From: Papaver somniferum
Taxonomy: Eukaryota; Streptophyta; Magnoliopsida; Ranunculales; Papaveraceae
NCBI RefSeq assembly: GCF_003573695.1
Contig: NC_039358.1
Location: 98,580,117 to 98,644,116, forward strand
Reading direction: 5' to 3'
Length of the DNA stretch: 64,000 nucleotides
Shown: positions 22,707 through 33,666 of the stretch, piece by piece
How the letters are laid out: each line of letters opens with the position of its first letter
Position numbering within the stretch: the first letter of the stretch is position 1
Notes under the pieces: generated by a model
Seen by the model: the letters and a program-made list of their open reading frames with translations, nothing else
Told to the model about the DNA's origin: nothing
The model's database searches: none
Program-made: the position numbers and the translations under genes

Positions 22707-23799
22707 ATGGAAGGAGCATATTGGAGCAATGGATATGGTTTTCAACCTCCTCAACACTATTACGATTGCCCACCATCTACGGAATACGATCGGAACCAAT
22801 TATTGGCTATGCTCAATATCCAAGAGCTTACGGTGATTTTCATACATACCAACAACAACCTTGCAGTGGGTATGTAAGTCAAGCACCTAGGTGGGACAAT
22901 TCTACTTCCAATTTGCTTTATTCGAGATGTATGAATGCTATAAATGGACTGAACATCGCACAAACCGATTTCTGCAACAGTTTTTCTTACCCGACTCTGG
23001 ATCGTAGTTATGATCATTCACCCATTCAAAGGGAAGAGTCATGGGAAAGAGAACCTATTGTAGTCAATGGTGGTAAGCGTGTGAACGTCAGGAAACTTGC
23101 ACAAAAACTATATAAGTTGGAAGATGAGGGAACCTCGGAAGAGCTTGTCGATGAAATTAGTAGGACCATTCACATGGAGCTTAAACGGCGTCGTGATAAA
23201 GGTTGGGAAACTGACGAAGATTCTTATTATGGTGACTCTGAAAATGAAGATGATTGTGTTGAAAAGGACCAATCTTTGGAGATATTTGATGACATTAGTG
23301 TAGTTGACTCAACTCTTGATCTTTATAATGATTAATACCTATTCAAAAGGTACATGAGTATGATGAAACTAGTGTTTTACAGAACTTCCTTGCAACAAGG
23401 TTTTCGCCTAATGATGACGAGTGTGTTGAGAATGTGACCGATTTGACCAATATTGTGGAAGACCCAATTGAGCTTGCAAAGAATTGTAACGATGATATTT
23501 ATGCCGAGACTTTGGTTAAGGCAGAAACGGACGAAGAATGGTTGCAAGGTTTGATAGAGGACCATGATATAAAGGAGATGAGTAATTAACTTGAGTTTTT
23601 CAAGGATGAAGAGGATTATGTGATACAAGAGATTGTGCAAGGTTTGTCTAACCCTTTGCATATTGTTTCTTCTCCTTTACCTCTTATTGGTTTGAATGTA
23701 TGTGCTTCAAGAGTATTATTGAATGACTTTATTTCTCGATATCCGCCATTAGAAACATTTGATCTCATACTATGGATGTTTGTAAAGAAGAAACCATAG
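22707..23799 (+). pseudogene. Acidic ORF of element A, broken
   Basis: From ATG 22707 the frame reads MEGAYWSNGYGFQPPQHYYD, a Tyr/Gln/Pro-rich start common in these non-autonomous elements. A frameshift near 22800 moves it to the frame open until 23335 (YAQYPRAYGDFHTYQQQ, then an acidic tail with KLAQKLYKLEDEGTSEEL and DEDSYYGDSENEDD). A second shift near 23336 and a TAA at 23587 precede a tail ending at 23799. The protein is strongly acidic in its C-terminal half. No gag, protease or zinc-knuckle motif is visible, so function is unknown. Confidence 0.5.
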
Positions 23800-26071
23800 A
23801 AGTTCCTGAATTCTATATTCTTTATCCACTTCCAAGTGTGGAAAATAATAAGTGTGGGGGAAACTTCTATCGGTTAATAGCTTCATTTATGTTTTATCGT
23901 ACTAATATTTGTGTGAATCTAGTGTTTGGAAAACAGGTTCTATGGATGGATCCCCAACTTTTCAGATTATTGGTGTATGGGGAATTCAACTTGCAAGTCA
24001 AGCTGACGACTTTAAACCAAACGCTGCATGGGAGGAAACTCACGGGTTTTGTATTTCTTATCTTTTAGCTTTTTCTTGTTATGTATTTACTTTTTCTGAT
24101 TTCTTGTCACATTATCATGTAGTATTTCCCACCTTGACTTTCTTTGGACGATTCAATTTACATTGAGGACAATGTAAAGTTTAAGTGTGGGGGAGTGGTT
24201 AAGCATTTGCATTGTAAAATTTTCAACTTTTGTGTAAAATAGTGAATGAAAAACTCCAACGTGTAGTTAGTTTAGGGTCACATAGTATAGATGTCGCTAA
24301 GATTACATCGAGATTCTCATAAGAGTGACTGAACTTAGAGATGACAGAGAACATGATCGGGTTTCTTACTTTTATGAGAGTTAAAGTTGGATTTAACCAT
24401 GCCAGTGGCAAATGAGGTGCAGACTGAATTTGGTATTAGAGTGGTGGTCCCCTATAGTGGAGACTACCCATGTTACATCATGTGAGGCACCGACCTTTAA
24501 TTCTTTGTACATGTCTAAATTTGTGCTTTTAGAGTGTGTGTCACTGTACGTAAATTCCGGGTAGAATGGTGAGCTACGCAACCTTCCACCAATAGAAGCA
24601 CTAATTTGATCTCTTGAGTGCTATTTTGTCAATCATGATGGTGACATCGAATTGCTAACTTACATACCACTTTTAATCTTGTTCGCACTTAGCACCATCC
24701 ACTTTATCTCTCTCTATACCAACAAGTCCATAGAAACACCATCATCATCAACAAGAGGAGCATCACAAATTCAAAGGAAAGTTGAAGACGTTCAAGGTTT
24801 ATAAGCAACGGTACAGAAATGAGCGGGTTTTAGATTCATGTAAAGCAACAAGACAAGGAGCAGAATTTTTACAAGTTGAAGACTATTGTACAAGAGCGAA
24901 GATTATTAAGATGAGAGTTCAAGGAGTTTATGATATCAAGACATACAAGTTGTGAAGAATCAAGCGGTAAAGTACTTACACCACGGCCTTTGTACTTGCA
25001 TTTTTATTTTATCGTATTTGTTAATTTTTTATTTTATATTCTCTTGTCTCAAAAAAAAATGAAAAAAAAAAGAAAAAAAAAGAGACAAGAGAAAATTTTG
25101 CTAGGTTCATTATTAGTTTTATTGTTTTGTTTTCATTTTGTATTTGTTTTATTTTTTTTGTCTCAAAAAAAATAAAGAACAAAAAAAAAAAGAGGCAAGA
25201 AAAATGTGTTGTACCATATTTTGGTTTGTTTTTAGTTTTATTCTTTCAATAAAGCCAATGAAAAGAAGGAATATCCGTAATGAAGTTTCAAGCAACAAGG
25301 AATTAGAGGGAAAAAAATTACATTGTCAAGATTCTACGAAGTTCAAGAATTACCATCAACAGCTGAAGACCGAAGACGAAGATGAAGACAAGGATTGAAG
25401 ACCGAAGACGTTTCTATGGATGCTATGAGAGTGGTGCTAGCTGCATGTCGAACAGATAACGAGGTAAGTAAGCATATTCCCACCTTCATTAAGTGGTTGA
25501 TTTCCTTTCTTAGAGATCGTCATAAAAAGGGTTTTCAAAATTATAAAAGATGTGGGTTTTTCAAAACATTTCGGATGGTTTTTCCTTCCTACCATTCAAC
25601 GTGTCGCAGGATTCTCTCTTCACTCCTACCTGGACACATGTGTGACCCATAAAAAGCTGTTTATTATTGAGAGCAACTTCATAAAACCCTTTCTTATGAG
25701 GCAGAGTCGAGACTTTTGATCACTCCGAACCCGAATTTATTTCGATAAGGGATGGTTATTTCTCTCTCAACTTTTAAGGATGAGATTGTGTTCATTTATG
25801 TGTCTAACTTCTTATGACTAGTGTGCAGAATCTCTATGTCTTCTTTGCGCGTTGGATGTTATCATTTCGGAGAACTAGTAAGTTGGAAAAGTAGGTTTCG
25901 TGGGTATATCTCTAGTAAACCCTCACGAGACTAAAACTCGTCCACTAGGGACACCTAGGGGTTTAAAGGCTTGTTATACATGATAAGTGTGACCGTAGCC
26001 TCGACGACACGGAGTTGTATATATGTTTTAGAATTAGTTTTGTTTGATTTGCTCGAGGACTAGCAAAGTCT
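23800..26071. other. Non-coding interior of element A
   Basis: This part holds two extra copies of the polypurine-like AAGTGTGGGGGA (about 23852 and 24183) besides the functional one at 26072. Two A-rich tracts lie at 25049-25085 and 25164-25200, each preceded by TTGTCTCAAAAAAA, which look like a local duplication. No coding evidence was seen. Confidence 0.5.
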
Positions 26072-26086
26072 AAGTGTGGGGGAATT
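26072..26086 (+). other. Polypurine tract of element A
   Basis: AAGTGTGGGGGAATT directly precedes the 3' LTR (TGATAGG at 26087), confirming plus orientation. Confidence 0.8.
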
Positions 26087-29000
26087 TGATAGGTGTGTAA
26101 AACACCTTGATATTTATCTATTGTTTATGCTTTCTTTGCGAGATTTCTTGTAAAAAATGTATCTTATGTTTGCTTTTGAGTTATTTAGGTACTTTGGAGT
26201 CATTTGGAGCGAAATAAGGAGAAATCACTCACAAAGGGCAATTCACATGCGAGCTATACTTGGAGAGAGCTAAGGTGCGCGAGAAGGAGGTGAATTAGGA
26301 TGTCGGTTCTCTGAAACCGATAATCCATGTATGAGCTGGTTTGCCCTTATCAGAGTTTTCGATGCCAATAGTAGCTCTCATCATTACTTGAACCTAAAAT
26401 TGAGAGAATAGTCTTCTCCCAATCATTTGTCGGCCGCGTTTTCATGGCGGCTTCATAAGGAAGAAGAAGAGAGGAATCGAGAAGATCGGAGAGGAATGTT
26501 CCTATGATGATCGACTAATGATTCTGCAGAGAGGGTTTGAGGTGGAATTGATCCTGAAGCAGCTAGGAGGTGCAATCGGTGGTTGAAAACAAGAAATTGG
26601 AGTCGGAACTAAAAGGAGATCTGTAAGGGTTTCTGAATTCGACTCTCAGATAGGATTTGATGCTGAGATGGATTGAGAAGCTTGAGAAATGGATTTGATG
26701 TGGTTATGTTACTGAAACTCGGAAAGAATTGAAGATTTTGGTTGAGGGTCTGAAATTGTGTTAGATGGTAGTTTATTGATGTTGTTAATCAAAGAGAATG
26801 ATGAACTGTTAGGGTTTCAGAGAAGAAATTGAGCAAGGCAGTAGAAATGGGTTTGAGTAGATGGTGTTTGTTCTTTAGATGGTTGTTGGTATTGTGCTTG
26901 TGCTTGTGCTGGAGTTAGAATGCAGCTGATGCTGAGAGTTGAGCTGAACCACAGTGCAAGTGGTGTTGTAATGGTTCTAGTGATATAACGAAGTTGTGCA
27001 GCCAGCTTAGCTATGTTGCAGGTGTTGAACATGAATTTCAAGTGAGAAGGGGTGAAGATTGTAAATGACCTACTGGGATTATGAGCCACAAATGGAGATT
27101 GAGAAGAAAGGAGCTGAGTTGTTTTTGTATGGAATTGAACTGAGAAGACAAGAAAGTCAGGATGGTGTGGTTTGACTGGGTATGCAGAGAACATGGCCTG
27201 GTGGATAGTGCAGCTGGAGTTGAAGCGATTGCAGGTGGTACTTCAGGTTCTGAATATGAAGTGGAAGCTGAGATGCAAGTGGTGATGAAACTGAAGGTTC
27301 AGCTGGTTCTAATGGTTGCTGCCAAGGAACTGAATTGCAACTGCATTGCGGGTAGATGAGCAGATGGAGTTATCTATGGCTCTGGTGTTGCTGTAATGGA
27401 ACTGGAGATTGTGTTGATGCTTGTGGCCTACGAACAGGTGTTTGAAACTGCATAAATTGGTTGTGCATGCATGATGATACAGGCGTTGCTTCCTTGAGCT
27501 AGTATAGCCATGGTCTTGAGGTTGAGGCAGTGGTTAGGGTTCTGGATGGAACTGATGTTGCAGGTAATTGGGTGAATGAGGTGGAAACTGAGTCGAATTC
27601 GATACTAAGAAGATGGGTCTTTGGTGATACAAGAAATAAGTTCAAGGCTAGGAGCAAGGAAGATGGCTGTGTTTGAAGTTGTTGTTGGAGGAAATTGCAG
27701 TTGGTGATAATGTGGTGGATAAATGGCTCAAGTACTGAGCTGCTAATGGTTGTGACAATATCGCATAAGAAGTGCTGCTACAGATGAATGTAACTGGTGG
27801 TGTTAACTGTTGCCATCAGTTGAGAACAACAACAACAAGGTTTGGAGAGTGAGGTTGTACACAACAGAACTGGTGGTGCTGTTGTTTCTCATGGAGGAAG
27901 CAAGGTTTTTTGCTTCAGTTGCGGCAGAAGTTCAAACTGGTGGTGTTGCCAATATGCAGGGAGAGAAGAAAATGGTGCAGTGAAGCTGGAGTTGCAGCTT
28001 CAGTTGGAGAACAAAAGATTGTGGGATGCTATAGAGTGGTGTGTCGTATGGGTAGCTCTGCATTGGTTTACTGGGATTTGTTGAGCTACAGATGGTGCAC
28101 TAAATGCTTGATTAAATTGTGCATGAATGAATGATTGTAAAGTGCAGGAAAGGACCAAGAAAATGGCTGGAAATACCTAGAAATCCAAGGGAACTCTGCT
28201 GGAATTTCATTATGCCGAGTTCACTCAGTGATCCAGGTACCTGACTCACCGATCCAGTGGTTTATTCAGATGACTTGGGCTCTTATATGTGGGTTGTTTC
28301 TAGGAGTAAATTTTGGCAGAAGGGTGCGGCCTAACTTTGCACTTAGAAATCGACAAGGGGAAAAACTATAAAAGGGATATCTCTTTGCACGTATAGGGGA
28401 TCTTCTCTTCTATTTTTGTTCTAGGGTTTGTAAAAATGATAGATTTATTTCTTCTTTGGATGAACTCCGTGAACATGAACTAGATTATTATTATTGGTTA
28501 TGGAATAATTGGATTTCACATAATATGCTTTTTGATATGATAAATTAGTTTTGTCTCCATGCTTTATCGTTTATGATTCACTATTGATATTGTTATATGA
28601 TTTGAATGCTAGTTTGATCGAGACGCGAATCGGTTGAGTTTGTGTTCATCTCCATTGCTAGATTAGGATTTATTATACGCAAAAGTGATAGATTCCTGAT
28701 TACAAGTAGCATGATTGTGATTATTGCTTGTAGTGATACATCCTAGTAGTCACATGTGAGTCATAACCTTTGTTAAATTGGATTAGTGCTTTTACACGTT
28801 CGATTGCTTTTGATTGGCCTGATTTCATAAAGCTTAATGCATCTAGGGAATTAAACTTGATTAGTGCTTTTACACGTTAGGTTGTTCTCTTAGGTAGAAT
28901 TCATATGCGCATCTTTTAATGTGTTTGTTGATGATAAGAGGAAACTAGCGGGATATTCTTGCGATCAAGGTATCCTAAGGCCTTTGATAAAAGTTGAGAT

Positions 29001-29288
29001 TAAAATATCAATTCTAATTATTGTGTAGAAAACATGTTTGTGAATGAAGATGAAATCCGTGACCAATACTTTCTCATCCTTGATTTGATTTGTTTACCTT
29101 TATTGTTTGCTTTTATTTAGTTTATTATATAAAGATCAGAAAACCCCCCATTGTTATTTATAGGAAACAGAAGCATATTGACAACCTAAGTCCTTTATGT
29201 GGGAACGATCCTTTCTTACCCTTGCTATATTATATATTTTCAGTAGTGAGAAAGTGTAATTTATCTTTAACGCATACGACAACGATCA
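26087..29288 (+). repeat. 3' LTR of element A (3202 bp)
   Basis: Full-length partner of 19376-22569, with scattered substitutions and small indels (for example one extra GTGCTT in the CTTGTGCTTGTGCTGG run near 26896). Confidence 0.9.
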
Positions 29289-29293
29289 AACAT

Positions 29294-29635
29294 ATATACT
29301 ATTTTCAGTGCTCAAACCATATGAGGTCGTCAGGTGTATAGGGTCCATTCGGAGTTCTCTACCCCTTGATTATGGTATTGATACTATTTGGCACCGGACC
29401 TATAAAACCAGGATTGGTTTTCGATTTGCCGGGTAACGATTCGTCATTTCTTTGATGATATCATTGTATAATGTATGATATTTGTTTGTTTTTTTGGATG
29501 CAACATGTATACTATTTGCAGTGCTCAAACCATATGAGATCGTTAGGTGTATAGGGTCTATTCGAAGTTCTCTACGCCTTTGATTATGGTATTGATACTA
29601 TTTGGCACTGGACCTATAAAACCAATACTAGGGAA
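29294..29635. repeat. Older tandem duplication: rest of first copy and whole second copy
   Basis: ATACTATTT(T/G)CAGTGCTCAAA to GGACCTATAAAACCA occurs at about 29297-29412 and again at 29512-29624. Between them is the second copy of the GGTTTTCG(G/A)TTTGCCGGG block (29411-29509). The unit is about 215 bp. Confidence 0.8.
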
Positions 29636-29734
29636 TCGATAGGGAATGACAAGGACCTTAATAATATAGCACTGATACTAATTCCATGACTAACAATTAT
29701 ATAACAGGTTTGTTGAATAAGAGATGCGGTGAAA

Positions 29735-30205
29735 GTTTTGGATGGATTAAAACATGAATGGGTAAAACATGAAGAGGATGTGGTTACCTTTGGCATTATA
29801 GACCATTCTCAGGTACTTCTGTAATTTTGTATATTCATCACTTATGTTGATTTATTAATGTAAATTTTTTGCTCAATTAAAGAGAAAAAAGGCCGAAAAA
29901 CTCTACACATTCAAAAAAGTTTGATAAGTAACGATAGACAATCTTTACTGTGTAACTATGAATAAATGTGTTCTAATGATCGGCTGACATTATTTTAAGT
30001 ATTATTGATTATACGAGCTATTCTTTGAATAAACAGTGGACAACTGATATTAATGTTAGCAATTTTGTTAAAAATTGCTTTGATGAATGGAGAGGAATTG
30101 TTAGGATCATTTGGGAGAGGGAGTTTTGTGGGGCTGCCAGAAATTGGTGGTGCAGTAACAAAGTAAAGTGGATTCGGAGCAGTAGAGATTATGAAGGCAA
30201 CAACC
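29735..30205 (+). pseudogene. GCSH: Glycine cleavage system H-protein pseudogene
   Basis: The exon 29735-29812 reads VLDGLKHEWVKHEEDVVTFG then IIDHSQ, matching plant H-protein (VLDGLKYA.SHEWVKHEG.VAT.GITDHAQ) with a three-residue loss, and stops at CAG|GTACTT, a donor. The next exon starts at about 30105 as DHLGE. A one-base deletion then shifts it to FVGLPEIGGAVTK, a TAA at 30164, then SGFGAVEIMKATTINTS, matching GFGAVESVKATSDVNSP around the lipoyl-lysine (the K of VKAT is kept). H-protein normally carries the lipoyl arm of the mitochondrial glycine decarboxylase complex. The intron is retained, so this is a segmental copy, not a retrocopy. N- and C-terminal parts are absent. Confidence 0.8.
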
Positions 30206-30954
30206 ATCAATACAAGCTTACCTACACCCACGGTTTGGTAAGCACTGCTTATATCTCTTCTATTATTATAGACCAATGATATTCTTACAAGTTACATATC
30301 AGTTTTGTCAACGACAGTGCAACCAAGTGGATAAGATCCACTTCCCTTAAACACATTATTTGAACGATAATAATGTTAGTATTACCGAAGGATTAATTGC
30401 TTAATATGGTTTGTTTCTAGTCACACTTATCTTTCTCCGCCTTTCCAAATGATTGTAGTTGTTATAATGATGATAGTATTAGCTATTACCCAGTGCACAT
30501 ACCACTTTGAAGTCCAAACAAGTCTCATTTTTTTGACTCTAAAATTCTTAGTGTTATTATTATTTTGTTTATGTGAATCAAAATTTCTAAATTTTCGATT
30601 TCATGACAGAAGCATCTTTCCATGTGCCATTATCAGCCTGCAGAATTATTATCAAGCTAGCATCATTATTAGCCTGCACAAAATTTGCATACTAGGAAAT
30701 GTCACGCGTGCGACTACAGGAAAAGGTGTACTTAATGAATGAAGCACCACTTCGCTAAATATTTATCTCTTGATCATTTTAGGAAGGCTCTTTAGGGATT
30801 CAGGAAGAAGGCAAAGTAAAAAATTTTTTTTAATAAAAATAGGTTTGGATTTGTAATTTTTCTGACTCAGGCTACTGGGCTGTGCATCTATTAATGTGTT
30901 TGGTTGCTGATGTTCTCCATCTTATCATTTTGGTAGATACTTATTTTATATGAG
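30206..30954. other. Interval without a supported gene
   Basis: AT-rich sequence between the H-protein pseudogene and element B. A short repeated TTATTATCAAGCTAGCATCA / CATTATTAGCCTGCA pattern lies near 30634-30680. Nothing else was seen. Confidence 0.35.
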
Positions 30955-33649
30955 TGTTTGTGGGTGAAAACCGTTTCTGCTGATTTTGGTAATTTCGGAT
31001 GTGTGGGTGAGAAACGAGTCTAAACCCTAAACAATGTACTGCACGGGAGTACTTTTGATTCGAGAGATCAATCTATACAATCCTGTCCTAAACCAAGAAA
31101 TGTCCGTTCCAGGCTTGCTTCGGTCACAAAGTGAAGGAGAAGGGTTGGTCTTAGGGAGGGAAGCGAAGAAAGTGTTGAGACCAGAATAGTTGATTCTGGA
31201 AGTGTGGGAGTTTTGTGACTTGTATCAGAAAGTAGAACTGGTAAGCCGAATGGAAAGCTACCAGGTGATTTCTAGATGATGTATGTTACCGAACAAAAAC
31301 CCTTTTTTCTGGTGGAAATAGGTGAGACCTATTTATACAAGTCATAGTGAAACGTACCCTGGTCTCGTAGGAAGTGGAAACGATTGAGTGGTGGAAAAAA
31401 AGAGTAACGTGTAACTGCCAGACATTATGCTTCCATGATGAAGGAAGTAAATTTGTGTAACCGCCGGTCATTACTCTTCCATGATGAAGGAAATGAATTG
31501 TTTACACTGTTACTTTTCACCACCACTAATTATCCTACTTCATGACACTTTTTTGTAACTGGCGCATTGCACGCCGCACGCTGTAAACAGCCAGACCAAT
31601 ACCCCGATGAGCATCCTCCAGTTTGTGACATATTTTGATGTCTCGAGTGTTTTCGTGGAAAACATTTAGCACTTTGCTACGTGTGGCAAGTTAAAATCGA
31701 GAGGCTTGCCGCAGGTAAATAGCATGTGATGCTAGGCTCGTCTTGGCTAGTCGCCTAAAACTTGTCGTGATCTTACCGGTTGTGTGGCAAACTTCGATGG
31801 CCGAGATCGCATCTTATGAATAAGGGTAGCCGTTGATTGTGGCTACCTCGTGTTGGTGCCTGAAAATGGCGCAGCGGCATGGCTCGTGCATGCCAGTGGC
31901 ACGATGGTGCAAGTGGTGCCTGATGTAGCCATGGTCGCTGGGTTTAGGCGGTTGGTCGCCTAAAAGTTTCCATAAGTCCATCAGTTCGCTGGCGAACTTG
32001 GATGGCTGAGATTGCATCTCATGAAGAAGGATGGCTATTGATTATGGCTACATTTGTTGTACAGCGAAGTGGCGTCAACCACATGCTAATGGCATGCCGG
32101 TGGCATAGCCATGGCATGGCGGCATGCTATTAGCCGCGGCATAGTGGTATGCCAGTGATGTTGCGGCATAGCCAAAGCTAAAAATTGGCTCCACAACCAA
32201 AGTTAGTGTTTGGCGTCGTGGAAGGTTTTGGCGTGGCCAAGTCTTGGCGCCATGGAAGGATTTGGGCGTGGCCAAGTCTTGGCGCCGTTGGAAGGATTTG
32301 GCATGGCCAAGTCTTGGCGTCGTTGGAAGAATTCCTCGTGGGAGAATTAGGGCTTGGCATGGCCAAGGCGCCATGGAATAATTCCCCGTAGGGCTTGGCG
32401 TGGCCAAGGTGCCATGGAAGAATTCCCCGTGGGAGAATTAGGGCTTGGCGTGGCCAAGGCGCCATGGAAGAATTCCCCGTGGGAGAATTAGGGCTTGGCG
32501 TTGCCAAGGCGCCATGGAAGAATTAGGGCTTGGTGTGGCCAAGGCGCCATGGAAGAATTCTTCGTGGAAGAATTAGGGTTTGGCGTGTCCAAGGCGCCGT
32601 GGAGTCGGACCCACATGTGGCGTGGCAACATTGGCCCTGTTGTCATGCCAATTCCATTGCTCTGGGAACGTTATTTGGCTTTGGTAGCAATTTTCTCAAA
32701 TTAGGGTTTGTCGAAACTCTAATTGGTGTACGTGGCATGCGATTGCGGCATGACACGAGTTTTGTGCAATTGGCGCCATGACTATGCCAAAGGAACCATG
32801 GCAAGGCCATAGTGTGGAAACGGCCACAGGAGTAGGAATTGCCGTGGGTGGCTATTTATGGCAGGTTTCCACGAAGTTGGCATGTTGCGAATTTGCCGCG
32901 GTAGGGTGCGTTTGGCCTTTAATGCATGGTGGCAAGTTTAGAGTAACGTGATTGGCCACAAAGGGGGCCGGCCAAACATAAGGCGCGACCACACTTCTGG
33001 TGAGAGTGTGGCGCCTTTAGGGCAACCTGATTGATCAATAGGAAGTGGGGACATCAAGCTAGGGCGTGGCCTTGTTCGGAATGCGCGTGGCGCATTTAGG
33101 GCGACCTGATTGGTCGATGGGAAGTGGGCCGGCAAGCTAGGGCATGGACACACTTCCAGCGCGTTGTGGCGGATTTAAATCTGGTATATTGCACGAGGAG
33201 CGAAACCCTAACTTCTGCAAGTTATTCAGGTTGACTGAATTCTATGTGTCAACACAGAGCTCTTTTAAGTTCGTTGCCAAAGAGCAGCATGCTTTTCTGA
33301 TTGAATACCTTATGCAAAGATCTTATTCTTGATACTTGGAGATTCATGCTACTCTGCTGCGAGTGAACACAAATCGTTATTCCATATCAACATTAAGAGT
33401 TCAGCCGGAGAACATATCATAGAAGGCATCCAGAGGAACTTATATTAAGTGAATATGCGCGAGGCGCCGAAATTTACAAAACATCTGGGATTCGCCAGTC
33501 TGGATAAATTTCATGTAAATATATTGAGCGACTCAATAAATTTTCCAGTGGAGAGGTTAGCACACGTGGCTCTGTTTCCTTGCAGAGTGACGTCACATCA
33601 GATGCAAGGTTTTACGATTTTAACCCTAAGCTAAAAACCACCATCAACA
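30955..33649 (-). repeat. 3' LTR of element B (2695 bp)
   Basis: Its first ~1.6 kb on the plus strand match 38322-39811. The remainder (about 32620-33649) has no partner in this window because the 5' LTR is cut. Confidence 0.85.
32212..32600. repeat. LTR minisatellite of element B with CTTGGC-gtg-GCCAAG dyads
   Basis: About nine units of roughly 40-50 bp are built from CGCCATGGAAG(G/A)ATT, (TCCCCGTGGGAGAATTAGGG) and CTTGGCGTGGCCAAG. The last is a 6-bp hairpin with a 3-base loop and is kept in nearly every unit (GTG or ATG in the loop). The partner LTR has the same array at 39497-39811, with differing unit order before it is truncated. Confidence 0.8.
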
Positions 33650-33666
33650 TTAAGTCCCCTGCTTAG
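33650..33666 (-). other. Polypurine tract of element B
   Basis: CTAAGCAGGGGACTTAA on the minus strand directly precedes the 3' LTR. The same tract is found in element C at 47929-47945. Confidence 0.75.

Larger units (their letters stand above)
19376..29288 (+). mobile_element. Element A: large non-autonomous LTR retrotransposon (LARD-like)
   Basis: This 9.9-kb element has two long LTRs that begin TGATA and end GATCA. It has a primer-binding site TGGCGCCGCTTCCGGGG, a polypurine tract AAGTGTGGGGGAATT, and a 5-bp target-site duplication (AATAT/AACAT, one change; the AACAT form is supported by the second copy of the duplicated host sequence at 29505-29509). The interior is only 3.5 kb and holds no protease, RT, RNase H or integrase, just a broken acidic ORF. 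The PBS and PPT types suggest derivation from Athila-like Ty3/gypsy elements, which is inference. The LTRs differ by scattered substitutions, so insertion is not very recent. Confidence 0.9.

Noticed and set aside
32178..32507. ORFs of about 110 residues in the B LTR minisatellite
   Set aside because: Open frames result from a stop-poor repeat. The sequence is low-complexity and changes frame between the two LTRs.
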